Positions 1 through 9,535 of a DNA stretch of 64,000 nt are shown piece by piece. The position numbers and the translations under genes are program-made. How positions within the stretch are numbered: position 1 is the stretch's first letter; the number at the start of each line of letters is the position of its first letter. A model generated the notes under the pieces. It was not told the DNA's origin. It ran no database searches and saw nothing but the letters and a program-made list of their open reading frames with translations. The DNA comes from Hyalella azteca (taxonomy: Eukaryota; Arthropoda; Malacostraca; Amphipoda; Hyalellidae), in assembly GCF_000764305.2 (NCBI RefSeq), contig NW_025941450.1, forward strand, positions 1 to 64,000, given 5' to 3'.

Positions 1-3000
1 TTGAAATGCCTAGCTCCTTATCGAACCCGGTGGAAGTCTAGTAGCTTCTTCAAACTATCGCCAGTCATGAAAAGATCCGGTCAAATGACACGAGTTTAGA
101 TTCTATGAACAAGGCACGAAATGGAAAAGAATCGGCGACAGGCCACATCAGGCCTACACTTCAGAGCCGACATCACTATGTTATGTTATGTTATGTTATG
201 TACAACCTGCATGTACGTGCCGGCTTTATTTTTTGAGTGAGGCAATTTCAAATTTGTAAAAATTACCATTTGTACCATTTTGTACAACGATTTCTTCAAG
301 GAATACATATGTTGTTTATTTGTTGTTATTTGCGTTAAACAGAACAGAAAGTCATGTGGCCCATGATAGTAGAATTAAGTGATGGGGGAAAGCTGGGGCT
401 CCTTTATCAAGTAATATTTTTAGCGTTTATTTCATTTTTTTAATCCATATCACTTATCTGACTTTCCTGAACAATTTAAATTGTCTCATTTAAAATTGAT
501 ATTCTTCTTTAGTTCTCAAGCTACAACATTGATAGTCACATCATCAGATTTGTAAAAAGAATGTCTAGCGGCTTTAGAAGCCTTTTTCTTCAATTCATCT
601 ATTGTTTAAATTATATAATACAAATTGGCGAAGGGTGGAAATAGAAAAAGTCTATTGAAAGGAAAAAGAAAAAATGGGAAAAAGGGCTCCTAGAGGAGTT
701 CTAGATATTTGCATTCCGAATCGAATGATAAATTGATATGTTATATGAACTTTATATGACGAGATAGATTTTTAATCTATTTACCGTTTTCTATGCATTT
801 CACGTATTCCTTCACATTCTCAAAAAATTTTACGAACAGAAAGTCTTTGTTTTCTTGTTTTACACAAGTGTGTGAAGTTTCTGAAAGATTGGCCAGTAAA
901 TACAGAACTATTTTTGAGACCCAGACGACACCCTTCAACGTAAAGTCGCTCATGAGGAAAATTACCCCTGGATTATCAATAGTTATTACTTATTAGGGAT
1001 GTGTGGGAGTTTACTAAAAAGTTTGCGTACGATTCCTTTTTTTTAATTAATAACGATAATCTGGGCGAGTTATTTCTTTCTCTCATTCCATAAGCTAATG
1101 TTGACTTGGCATCAAAGATATTATTTGCATCTGTAAACTCCTTTTTTCAGTTAGTCAATTGCCCGAAAGCTATAATTATTCTACAAAAACATGGTCAATC
1201 GAGCTCGTGTTATAGCTAAGTCAAACAGACTGGAAATTCTCGATAAAATTTAATTGTTTTATTGTGCAGGCAATCTCTTTTAAAACGTGGGATTTTGATA
1301 ACACTTTTTTCACTATGAAAGGGCTAATGGAATAAATCTTGTCTTATAAAACTCAGCTCGATATTTCGACTTCACAAATTTTGCCCAACAAACAAAATTT
1401 TTTCGAAATTTCATGATAACATAAAATTTAATTCATTAACAATACGCCTGAGAGACATGAAATTCTGAAAATTAAAACAAACAGAAGAAAATCAGGCAAT
1501 TAGAATTACTGTAATTTGAATTCCAGTGAGTTCACTGCCAATGGAAGGAAGAAATCTCAACACTAACCTGAAGTGTATAACGAGAAAACAAATTTTACCT
1601 ATTTCAAAATTATTTAAATAAATGTCTGAAGGGGACAAAAACTTCACAATAATTCATTGGTCAAATTTTACATCAGTAATAGTTTCCAAGAAAGAATATG
1701 GCAAAGAGAAATAGAATTTTTATCGAAAAAGTTTCAAGATAATTACACAATTTACAGTGTCATAAACTAAACTATTCCATTTTCTTCGTTTACACTGGAC
1801 ATGAACTAATGTACAAATTTTCTGTAGCAGACGGTGAAGTAAACGTGGCTGCAACACGTTTAACATTTGAACAAGTACATGTTTGTGAAGGTATATGGTT
1901 ACGAGTGCGAGAAATGAGTGGCTTGAACTTGCTCAGCTTAACCATTATAGCACTGGCATACATTGATCGTTCTCAATGCTCTTCGTTTCTAATGGTATAG
2001 TAACTATCGATACCATCAGTATACTAATGGTTACCGTATATCTACTGATACACTGACCATCGTCAATACAATTCGCATCTAAAGGTATGGGTGTGTAACA
2101 TCGATACCGTCAGTAGGCAATGGTCACAGGTCGGCCAATGTTTTAACACTTATAAATTCCAAAATAGAAATTGTAGGTATGTCATCCTGCACGCAAATTT
2201 TCAATCCAGAATTGGAGACAGACCAGATGAAATCCATGAAATATCATGCATATAAAAGGCAAATGAATTGATATTTCCTAAATGAAATTCCGATAAAAAA
2301 ATCGAAAACTGCATTACTCATTTGAAGTCGCAAGCATGAGCGAAAAGGAGTATAGCAACTGACAGGCTAAGCACAGTTGTCGTTTCAGGAACTTTTTAAC
2401 CGTTTAAAAGGAATTGGCCGATTTTTAATCATCATAATTATTAACCCCTTGGTTGCGTTCCGTCGTTAGAATTTTTTATGAGAGTTTTTTTTTTTCGTTC
2501 ATCCACATGCGGTCGAACGTTTTTAAGCATCCATTTCAAAATGAAATTTTCATGAAAAATTTCACACACAATCATCACTGTAGAGAATCAATAGGTGATA
2601 GTTGCATCCGGTTTTTCGAACATGGCTGAATTAACAACTTAAATTTATGATTACAGCGGAATAAATTTAAAAAGTATGTATAATACGAGATAATTTTGGC
2701 AGTGAAATTTTGAGAGGTGAATAATGCACCACATAAACCTGAGGCTGTGTGCAATAAAGATGAGCTCGGTAACATTTGATCAACGAAACAACTCTTTATG
2801 TTTCACTCATTCTTCTGAACGTAGATTTTCAATTCAAAACAGTTCTTAACAGCGAACACACGCTTGAAATTCCGGACACTCGTGAAAAACTCTTAGCTTA
2901 AGCTTTGATCTTAAAATGCATGTTCAGGCAATATTGGCTAACACAATTACCTAATTAATGACAGGCAGGCTGAGATAAAATGTATAATTATAAAACGTTC

Positions 3001-4394
3001 GTTGTGACTAAAGATTTCGGCTAGAATTTTGATAAATAGTTGCGGGTTTTGAACCACAAAATCATTACTCCAATCATACAGATCTAAATCTCTCGGCCAC
3101 CCTTATCATAAATAATAACCATAATAATAATAATGATAAATTATGATCATGATCATAGTTCAAACTTCATGCGGAGGGCATCCTATTCTCGAGTAGGACT
3201 AAAAAATTTAATGTAAAGTAATAAATGGCCTTCATACAACACATAGAGTAGACGAAGCATATTTACTGCCATGGCTGACACGCTTCGTGCCTGTCAGACG
3301 GACTTGAAATACTTAAACTCATCTGTTTAACCTTTGAGAACTTGCAACATCATCGAAACTTATCTTTGCAGTAATTTTAACATCAGAAATAGAAATAGCC
3401 CAAATAATTAACATTTGGATTTGTAAATTGCACTGCAATTTACAAAATATTTTCTATATCTCGCTGCTCAGATACTTCTATCGTCCATTAATTTAATTAT
3501 TTTATATTTAATTTAGACTTGCAATGTCAAAAACACATGCGCTAGTGAGTTTTGGTGTAACAATATTCATGCTCTTCTAAATCTTCACTAATGTTATAAA
3601 ATCATATTCCCTTCAATTGTTATACATGTCAACTGATACATAATGTCATCATCATTATATAAACCCAACTAGTATCTTACTTTCCCAACAGAGGCCCTGA
3701 AATGAAAATAATTCAACCTCATTAGAAAACGATTAGAGATTAATTAATTAATCAGTGGATGTGCGTGTAAAACGAACTTGTTGAAAATTCATTTCAAAAG
3801 CACCATCGAGAATGTAGATCCTATAATAGGAGACTAAAATATTATTAACAGGACTTCCGTGGTGAGGAAAAATTCCTCAGCAAACTAAACCTTAAGCTAA
3901 TGCAAGTAGAGTGTCGGTATAAAAGTGTTGACACGAAGTAAATAGTATTTGTACAGGCAGGTATTCTGCGGACGTAATATTCTTAACAAAACTATGCACA
4001 ATGAAACGCTGATCGCTTTTTCTATAGTCCCAGCTGAATTACAAATTATTATATGACATATTCAGAATTTTTTATATTTAACGCGTCATACAGGCTATAT
4101 TCACACATTATTCACTTTCGTCATTAACCAGCTCTCATGATTAAATTTTTTTGTACAAAACTATTAAATCGTTTCAGCTTCTCCGACTGGAGATTTTGTA
4201 CTTTGTGACTGTAGAAAATGTTATTGTAATTATAGGAAAATATGCCATGGAAAGTTCCAATAAATGTACGAGTAATTCATCTTGAAATAAACAAGCATCA
4301 GTCTTTTCTGATTTTGATTCCTGGTTCTCTGGCAAAGGATTTACAAAACTTAATGATTCTTTTGGTATGAATTGCGCACCAAAGCGAGATCAAT
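1..4394. other. AT-rich stretch without recognisable gene
   Basis: No supported gene on either strand. All open frames are short, lack codon bias and match no family I know. Small local structure only: a (TTATG)n run at 176-200, related short motifs around ATCGATACC at 2008-2115, and an ATAATAATA-rich patch at 3108-3160. It lies downstream of the TRIM gene and may contain its 3' untranslated region or the next intergenic space. Confidence 0.6.
176..200. repeat. (TTATG)n microsatellite
   Basis: Five tandem 5-bp units, the first imperfect (CTATG, then four TTATG). Confidence 0.9.
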
Positions 4395-4400
4395 TTTATT
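4395..4400 (-). terminator. possible polyadenylation signal AATAAA
   Basis: TTTATT on the plus strand reads AATAAA on the minus strand, about 590 bp beyond the TRIM stop codon and beyond the intervening MITE. It is the first canonical hexamer I noticed downstream, but such hexamers are common in AT-rich DNA. Confidence 0.25.
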
Positions 4401-4735
4401 CTTCCCGTCAATCCTGAGCTCTTCCTCATGTAAACCATTCAAGGCTCCCGCTTACTAGAATAATTATCTCTCAGGTACATTTATCTTTCCATCAAGAACT
4501 CTCCAAAATAACATTTCAATCCTGCGCTGCGTTCATTGTAAATTCAGCGTTCATTCCTTATTCTTGATTCCAGGCCTTCTCAAGCTAAACCAGCCTACTA
4601 ACATTTTAGTAAAAAATTAATCTATGAACTCGTTTTTCCCTATCAAATATTTACAATTGAATCTTAATTCGTAAGCACAATGTTTCATAAGATCCCGCAG
4701 CGGGTGCTCGCTATGACACAGTTCCCTCCCACACA

Positions 4736-4983
4736 CATTCAGAAAAATGAATGGGTCATATTGTCAAAATAGTGACTCGCCTCCTTACCCACAAGACGGG
4801 CAGAGAGCGGACGCAACACTGATATGCCCTTTTTCCGGGCCAGACGAGGTCCGGATTACCCACACAAGGGGTATATCCTCCCAGGCGGGGAATCGAACCC
4901 CGGTCTCCCGCGTGACAGGCGGGGATATTTAGTATAAGTGCATCGCTATTTGGACACAATCCCACTAATTTCTCTGAATGTAG
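4736..4983 (-). mobile_element. MITE family 1, copy with tRNA-Asp fragment inside
   Basis: The ends read CATTCAGAAAAATGAATGG and, inverted, TTTCTCTGAATG. Subterminal blocks also pair (a TTGTCAAAATAGTGACTC-type block against GCATCGCTATTTGGACA). The interior matches the other copies in this window (30337, 39872, 57116, 63759 and others). This copy is longer because a partial tRNA-Asp sequence lies between its GCACTT and TTGTGTGGG blocks. It abuts the TRIM stop codon, so it probably sits in that gene's 3' untranslated region. Confidence 0.8.
4878..4931 (-). pseudogene. tRNA-Asp(GTC) 3' fragment
   Basis: Read on the minus strand this contains the anticodon arm with the loop CCTGTCACG (anticodon GTC), the extra loop, and a T arm with GGTTCGATTCC followed by CCCGCCTGGGAG. 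These match the 3' two thirds of a eukaryotic tRNA-Asp. The 5' acceptor strand and most of the D arm are missing, and the acceptor end has drifted, so it cannot fold as a working tRNA. It is embedded in a MITE. Confidence 0.8.
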
Positions 4984-4984
4984 T

Positions 4985-5248
4985 CTATGTATCAGATTGA
5001 CTGTCATAATCCGAGTGTCCGCCAATATTCATGTTCTGCATGCTTGGTGGTAAGTTCGACGTCTCAATTATGGACGTATCGAGCGACGTGTGTAAGGCTC
5101 GGCCGTGCGTGGATTGCAGCGTCTTGCGCACGGTCTGCGTTAGGTGCGCGGGCGCGTCTAGCGACGTGTGTAAACTGACGCACACGTTGCGGTTGACGCT
5201 CACGGCAGGGAATAGGGGACCTTCGATGTCGGAAAAAGCTACGTCGCC
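4985..5248 (-). CDS. TRIM9-like last coding exon: SPRY C-terminus and tail
   Basis: Opens after a TTTTATTGTGCAG acceptor in phase 0 and encodes 87 residues before TAG. The first 30 or so finish the B30.2/SPRY fold: VAFSDIEGPLFPAVSVNRNV, then a C-V-S-L-H-T-S-L run, very like the FPA-x-S-x-NRNVQVTLHTGL ending of TRIM9/TRIM67. The remaining roughly 50 residues form a polar tail with a second HTSLDTS block that echoes the first HTSLDAP, suggesting an internal duplication. It joins the previous exon as EQQ|GDVAF, as expected for the family. The stop codon is directly followed by a MITE at 4983. Confidence 0.9.
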   Translation of the reverse strand, partial: GDVAFSDIEGPLFPAVSVNRNVCVSLHTSLDAPAHLTQTVRKTLQSTHGRALHTSLDTSIIETSNLPPSMQNMNIGGHSDYDSQSDT

Positions 5249-5389
5249 CTGCACAATAAAAGTGAAGTCGAACATAGTCATCTTTTTGTATACTGACACT
5301 ACAGTAATAATAGTTAAGACTTTTGATTGATTTATGTTTTAAATTTTAATGTAGTTTAGTTTGTCTAGACGTCTAATAGAGTGATATGT

Positions 5390-5714
5390 AGGGTAACCTG
5401 CTGCTCATTAATTAACGTAGAAGGATGTGGAGGTTTACTTGCTGTTTATAATTAACATAGAAGGATATAGAAGCTTACCTGCTGCTCATAATTAACATAG
5501 AAGGATATAGAAGCTTACCTGCTGCTCATAATTAACATAGAAGGATATAGAAGCTTACCTGCTGCTCATAATTAACATAGAAGGATATAGAAGCTGACCT
5601 GCTGTTCATAATTAACATAGAAAGATATAGAAGCTTACCTGCTGCTCATAATTAACATAGAAGGATATAGAAGCTTACCTGCTGCTCATAATTAACATAG
5701 AAGGATATAGAAGC
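5390..5714 (-). repeat. 40-bp tandem array carrying repeated splice donors
   Basis: Eight units of 40 bp; AAC[A/G]TAGAA recurs at about 5414, 5454, 5494, 5534, 5574, 5614, 5654 and 5694. On the minus strand each unit reads through TTAATTATGAGCAGCAG and then GTAAGC or a variant. The unit nearest the SPRY exon is the real exon end and its 5' splice site; the other seven are copies of that junction lying in the intron. Donor variants include GTAAGC, GTCAGC, GTAAAC and GTTACC. Forty bases is not a multiple of three, so use of a distal copy would shift the frame and soon reach a stop. Confidence 0.9.
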
Positions 5715-5860
5715 CTTCTGCTGGCGCCACTCGAGCAGGACGCCCACGATGGCCCCCACGCCCCCTATGCCGCCCTCGCAGCGCCCGTGGTGCGTCGACC
5801 CGTGCAGGAACCACGACCGCTGGTGGTCGATATACATCGCCCAGCCGTACTCGTCGTTAC
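5679..5860 (-). CDS. TRIM9-like SPRY exon (central)
   Basis: Encodes 60 residues plus two bases of a split Gly codon. The acceptor is CGCTCTCAG and the donor CAGCAG|GTAAGC. The translation has NDEYGWAMYIDHQRSWF, then an H-x3-H-x-GRCEGGI segment and VGVLLEW, which is the PRY/SPRY core signature of TRIM9/TRIM67 (W-AMY-D-RSWF-H, R-EGGI, GVLLD). It ends with SFYVNYEQQ, the strand before the next exon. The exon is much richer in GC than the DNA around it. Both edges are embedded in tandem arrays that copy them: 40-bp donor units below and 55-bp acceptor units above. Confidence 0.93.
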
Positions 5861-6070
5861 CTGAGAGCGTTACTTCGGTCATTATTACTTCTTCGGTATA
5901 CGTGCTCATCGTAAGCTGAAAGCGTTACTTCGGTCATTATTACTTCTTAGTTATACCTGCTCATCGTAAGCTGAAAGCGTTACTTCGGTCATTATAACTT
6001 TTTCGTTGTACGTGCTCATCGTAAGCTTAGCTTTCTGTACTCATCGTGACACGTAAGCGTTACTTCAACT
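5850..6070 (-). repeat. 55-bp tandem array carrying repeated splice acceptors
   Basis: AGCGTTACTTCGGTC recurs at 5866, 5921 and 5976, with a weaker copy near 6056. On the minus strand each unit ends AAGTAACGCTTTCAG followed by CTTACGATGAGCACG. This aligns with the true junction AAGTAACGCTCTCAG|GTAACGACGAGTACG of the SPRY exon, so the units duplicate the acceptor plus about 15 exon bases. The exon-proximal copy is the one used in the gene model. Confidence 0.85.
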
Positions 6071-6305
6071 GTCGTGATTTCTAGACTATCCGCTGTTGAA
6101 GTCACTTGACTTCATTATTTCAATTCTCATTACTTCTTCTGCTTTAATCCTTATAATTAATTTGTTAAATATAACTATGGTGAATACGTATAGGGTGAAA
6201 TATAATAACTATAACTATAATACGTGGTTTAACATCTACATCAGTTGCTATTTCATCAATGACTTGCATCATATTGTGTTGATTGCTATCATCAAGACAT
6301 CTCAC

Positions 6306-6436
6306 CGAGCATGACTTCTTTGTTGACTTGCTTCCTGACGACGCCGAACGCAACGTCGGCGTTAGCGTCGTACGCGTCTATCCTGAACTGCCAGTAGTGG
6401 CGGCCGCGGGAGAAGCCAACGCCAGACGCCGCCACT
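6306..6436 (-). CDS. TRIM9-like SPRY exon (N-terminal part)
   Basis: 131 bases: one base completes an Arg codon, then 43 codons, then one base of a Gly codon. It contains GVGFSRGRHYWQFRIDAYD followed by DVAFGVV and KEVMLG, matching the G-FS-G-HYWE-VD-YD and P-FGVAR blocks of TRIM9-type SPRY domains. The donor is CTCG|GTGAGA and the acceptor AAACCCCTCAG. It joins in phase to both neighbours (EHR|VAASG and VMLG|NDEYGW). Confidence 0.9.
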
Positions 6437-6799
6437 CTGAGGGGTTTTATTAATTAATAACTGAGTTTATTAATAATTCAATCAACAAGAAATGGAGGGA
6501 ACAATTGGAACACTCAATTAATGATTAATTGAAGTTGGAGGAGGGATCGTGCTGAAAACAGAACGAGAGGCAGAGTTTATTGCTAATTCATTTGAGAAAA
6601 AAGTAGTATTTGGAAGACAGCATTACTGATTATTTGAACATAAGCTAATCGAGCTAACAAGGGGAAGACTTCATTACTTAAAGGGGAAGAAACAGAGGGG
6701 AGAGGCGGCCTAAATGTGATGATTTAAACTAAAGTAATGAGATCAGTAGAGGTGTGTTGTGGCACAAAATCAACGTATGGAACTTCTGCGTGATGTCAC

Positions 6800-6893
6800 C
6801 TGTGCTCGTAGCTGTCACACGTGACGGTGGCGCCCTGGTCTGATATCGCGCAGTCAGGGTGTGACAGCGACCTGATCAGCGGGAACCACGCGC
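6800..6893 (-). CDS. TRIM9-like exon linking FN3 to SPRY (PRY start)
   Basis: 94 bases, acceptor CTCCGGCAG, donor GAGCACAG|GTGACA. It encodes GAWFPLIRSLSHPDCAISD and then ATVTCDSYEH, equivalent to the AWF-FDP-H-DI-LS-TVTCSSYDDR segment that begins the PRY/SPRY region in TRIM9/TRIM67. Phases (1 in, 2 out) fit both neighbouring exons exactly, which supports the model even though the exon is short. Confidence 0.88.
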
Positions 6894-6942
6894 CTGCCGG
6901 AGAACAGGAGCATCATTGCATGGTTCACTGGGGCGGTGACAC

Positions 6943-7143
6943 TTAATAATCCCCTTGACCAGGGTGGTACAAAACAATGATCCGGTTGACTAGGGAGGTT
7001 CAACCGAATAATCCGGTTCCAAAAAAAGCGGATTAAACAAAATAATTCTGTTCAACACGATTATCCCGTTCAACAGGGTAATGCGGTTCAACAAGATTAT
7101 CCCGTTCAACAGGATAATGCGGTTCAACAATATAGCTCGGTTC
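6943..7143. repeat. GGTTCAACA-type 18-19 bp minisatellite
   Basis: Alternating GGTTCAACA/CCGTTCAACA with GATTATCCC or GATAATGC spacers. The lower copies are well conserved (7061-7135, about 38-bp dimer) and those nearer 6950 are degraded. It lies in the intron just upstream of the PRY exon and does not copy a splice site. Confidence 0.8.
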
Positions 7144-7407
7144 TAAAGCAGTGAACATTGCTTGAACATTGCAAAAAGCAGTGAACATTGCAAAACATTA
7201 TTTTTGTTTGATAAAATTGTGACAGAAGAAAGCATATTATTGTAGTATAAAATATTTGGTATAAATGCCTTTGTCTTACGTAAGTTTTAATTCATGTTTG
7301 TATATGATATTCTGACAATATTTTTACTCTGACTTTTTGAATGCACAAAAATATTGCTTTTAAATCAAGTTTAATCTGAGTTTCATTGTTTTATGTTGCT
7401 GCTATAC

Positions 7408-7546
7408 CTGGCGCAGTTCTGATGGCAATAGGCACGCTGTACGGGGAGTCGCCTGAAGCGTTGGAAGCTTTAACTCTCAGGGTGTAAACTGTGTTGAACT
7501 GCAGGCCTTCAACTGAACAAACTGTCTCGGGCCCGCGGTGAACTTC
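7408..7546 (-). CDS. TRIM9-like FN3 exon 2
   Basis: 139 bases: 46 codons plus one base. It starts EVHRGPETVCSVEGLQF, then TVYTLRVKASNASGDSPYS, with the Y-x-RVKA-N-G-SPYS signature of a fibronectin type III C-terminal half, as in the TRIM9 FN3 domain, and ends IRTAP. The acceptor is AATGTTGACAG and the donor GCGCCAG|GTATAG. It joins the preceding exon as GGQFT|EVHRG, closely matching the family GG-FREV junction. Confidence 0.9.
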
Positions 7547-7939
7547 CTGTCAACATTCATGACTACATTCATTAAACTGTGTTGAATGTGCCTCGGCAAC
7601 TGTGATGTCAAGAAACATTATTTATTGAAAATTAAGACACGTTTCAGATCGAATTTAACTGAGGTGAACGAAACCTCGAATAGAACAACTGTCGAACTTT
7701 GTACTTATTTATTAATAAGTTGTACGCTGATTAATGATGAAAATATTATTGACTTATTTGCAGCGACTTCTTTTTGGCCTTATTGTCTTTAAATGAACCC
7801 TGGCTACTTAGTACCAGGTGGATCTCAAGGTCTCAAGGTCTAAGGTCTACATTAAAAACTATTTTCTTATTGCCTAGTTCAAGTCAAACAATAATTTATC
7901 AAGACTCAGAGGATTATGATAACTTATGTGAACTTTCCT

Positions 7940-8066
7940 ATTTCTGTCCATAAAATGTCGTTATAAATTCTGTCCATAAAAAGTGATAAATTCTGTCCAT
8001 CCCGAAAACTATTAGTCCTTCTGTCCATGACGAACTGACCGTGAACTGTCCTCCGCCTCTGTCCAT
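7940..8066 (-). repeat. ATGGACAG repeats below the FN3 exon donor
   Basis: ATGGACAG occurs in the exon (8059-8066) and again at 8021-8028, 7993-8000, 7970-7977 and 7944-7951 on the minus strand, spaced 23 to 38 bp. The outer three share ATGGACAGAAT or ATGGACAGAAA contexts. They look like degraded copies of the 3' end of this exon spreading into the intron. Confidence 0.6.
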
Positions 8067-8176
8067 CTCGAGGGTGAAAGTGTCCGCCCTGGAGGTGGCG
8101 TGGGGTGTCCATACGACCGTAAGTCTGTCGCTCTCACCGCTGCACTCGCCGCTGCTGAACTGCGGCGCTGAACACA
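8040..8176 (-). CDS. TRIM9-like FN3 exon 1
   Basis: Two bases complete a codon, then 45 codons. After an ATTCCCGGGCAG acceptor it reads CSAPQFSSGECSGESDRLTV, then VWTPHATSRADTFTLEMD and GGGQFT. This is the N-terminal half of FN3 (L-V-W-P, F-LEMD-G-GG-F), as in TRIM9/TRIM67. The donor is TTCACG|GTCAGT. The phase-1 start fits the donor of the COS exon at 25311, 17 kb away in the assembly, so the two exons are adjacent in the mRNA. Confidence 0.85.
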
Positions 8177-8187
8177 CTGCCCGGGAA

Positions 8188-8297
8188 TATTTGTGTTTAT
8201 TGGTTGCATTTGTGTTTATTGGTTGCATTTGTGTTTATTGGTTGAATTTGTGTTGATTGGTTGAATTTGTGTTTATTGTTATTGGTTGAATTTGTCC
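8188..8297. repeat. 19-bp minisatellite TTTATTGGTTG[A/C]ATTTGTG, left copy
   Basis: About six units of 19 bp, starting some 13 bp from the FN3 acceptor and running to the Tn5 adapter at 8303. The same unit makes up 23154-23310 on the other side of the N gap. Confidence 0.95.
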
Positions 8298-8302
8298 ACC
8301 CG

Positions 8303-8340
8303 CTGTCTCTTATACACATCTAGATGTGTATAAGAGACAG
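8303..8340. other. Nextera mate-pair junction adapter (Tn5 mosaic ends), artefact
   Basis: CTGTCTCTTATACACATCT is followed directly by its reverse complement AGATGTGTATAAGAGACAG. This is the Tn5 19-bp mosaic end in tail-to-tail form, the circularisation junction of Nextera mate-pair libraries. It is not animal DNA and marks a chimeric read carried into the assembly. Confidence 0.98.
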
Positions 8341-9070
8341 GTCAGGAGTTGTGCGATAATCTGTTTAGCCAGGAGTTGTGCGATAATCTGTTTAGCCTGG
8401 AGTTAGTTAGTTAGTTTAGTGGCCACATGTTTACTAGCGCTTCAGCTATTTAGCTATATCGCACCGAAAGTCATGTTGAACATCACCAAAGAGGTGGGAG
8501 GTCTCAATTATCAAAAGTTTCTCAAATCAAAAATAGGTCATCGCCCACAAGGGGCGGAAGGTCTCGTATGTCCAGCCCGCTGAAGCTGGCTCGAAGGAAG
8601 CAGCGTTAGCATCTCAAAAGAGACGAAGTGACAAGGAGGGACAGGTGAAAAGCAACAGAAACGAAGACACTCGAACAAGAGGTCGCTTACACGGGACGTC
8701 GGCCGCCCGCACGAGAGAGACAGAGAAGGGAAATTTAAGGAATCCTACCTACAAAATAACTTAACCCCACAACTGAGACCTACAGTCAGACACCGCGAGC
8801 TCAACGGTGGGGCGCTCAGGAACAATCCCCCTAGGAACGCGAAATCCCATAGGACTTCTGACGAGCACAGACACGCGTCAGAAGTCCCCCCTGAGGGGTT
8901 AGCCTGGAGTTGTGCGACACCCATGTATATATGTACTCGATCTAAATCTTTCGTTTGTATTTTCATTTGTTCTTATGTGCGGTATTTGTCCCGCAGTTTT
9001 ACAAAGAAGAATAAGGAAACACAGAATGACTATTTTCCTTATCATTGTTCCTGCCTGGCTCGATGAGGTG
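8341..9070. repeat. unclassified repetitive DNA
   Basis: Begins with two 30-bp copies of GTCAGGAGTTGTGCGATAATC...TTTAGCC; the GGAGTTGTGCGA motif returns at 8908. In between is GC-richer sequence with an inverted pair around TAGGACTTCTGACG/CGTCAGAAGTC at 8850-8888. No coding potential that I recognise. It could be the untranslated part of the LINE fragment that follows. Confidence 0.4.
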
Positions 9071-9104
9071 GCCGTTTGAAATTTAGCCAGGACATGAATA
9101 CTAG

Positions 9105-9535
9105 AGTAAAATATAGACTTGGGGATATAGAGACGGACTGGGTGAGAGCAGGAGAGGTGTACGACAAGGCTGTATCCTGTATCCGCTTCTCTTCAACCTC
9201 TACACAGAAGAGATGGCCACGAGGGTGAGGAGAATGGATGTTGGTGTGCGTGTGGGCGGCGAAAGGTTAAGAATGCTTCTGTATGCTGATGATGCTGTGA
9301 TTAAGAGTGGAAATAGCGAAGAATTACAAAGTATGCTGGACTGTGTGACTGAGTATGGGAGGGACTTTAATGTGCGATTCAGTGCGGAGAAGAGCCAAGT
9401 GATCCGATCCATTCACAAGTTGTGAATGGATCGGTTGAAGATATAAGCAGAGTGTGGATGTTGGGTGGGAATGGGATTGTTAGGACAAATGAGTTAAGGT
9501 ACTTAGGGATGTGTGTGGACCAGGAGCGTCCACGA
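9105..9535 (+). pseudogene. LINE reverse transcriptase fragment, broken
   Basis: Plus strand. After a frameshift near 9157 the frame reads GVRQGCILYPLLFNLYTEEM, then RLRMLLYADDAVI with the catalytic Y-A-D-D box and SAEKSQVI, which are palm motifs of non-LTR reverse transcriptase. A stop appears at 9423 within a foldback insertion; the thumb-like region NELRYLGMCVDQE resumes in another frame. Only part of the domain remains and there is no endonuclease, so it is a dead 5'-truncated copy. It differs from the piece at 22340 in its motif spelling (GVRQGC against GVPQGS), so they are different families. Confidence 0.85.
9404..9434. repeat. perfect 15-bp foldback in the dead LINE
   Basis: CCGATCCATTCACAA, one base, then its exact reverse complement. 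It interrupts the reverse transcriptase reading frame. Confidence 0.9.

Noticed and set aside
4878..4931. Functional tRNA-Asp gene
   Set aside because: 5' acceptor strand and most of the D arm are absent and the 3' acceptor is mutated.
5396..5714. Regular 40-bp repeats as a CRISPR-like array
   Set aside because: Units are contiguous with no unique spacers, and the setting is a eukaryotic intron-exon junction.
8303..8340. Perfect palindrome as a natural transposon end or operator
   Set aside because: Exact match to the Nextera/Tn5 mosaic-end junction, so artificial.
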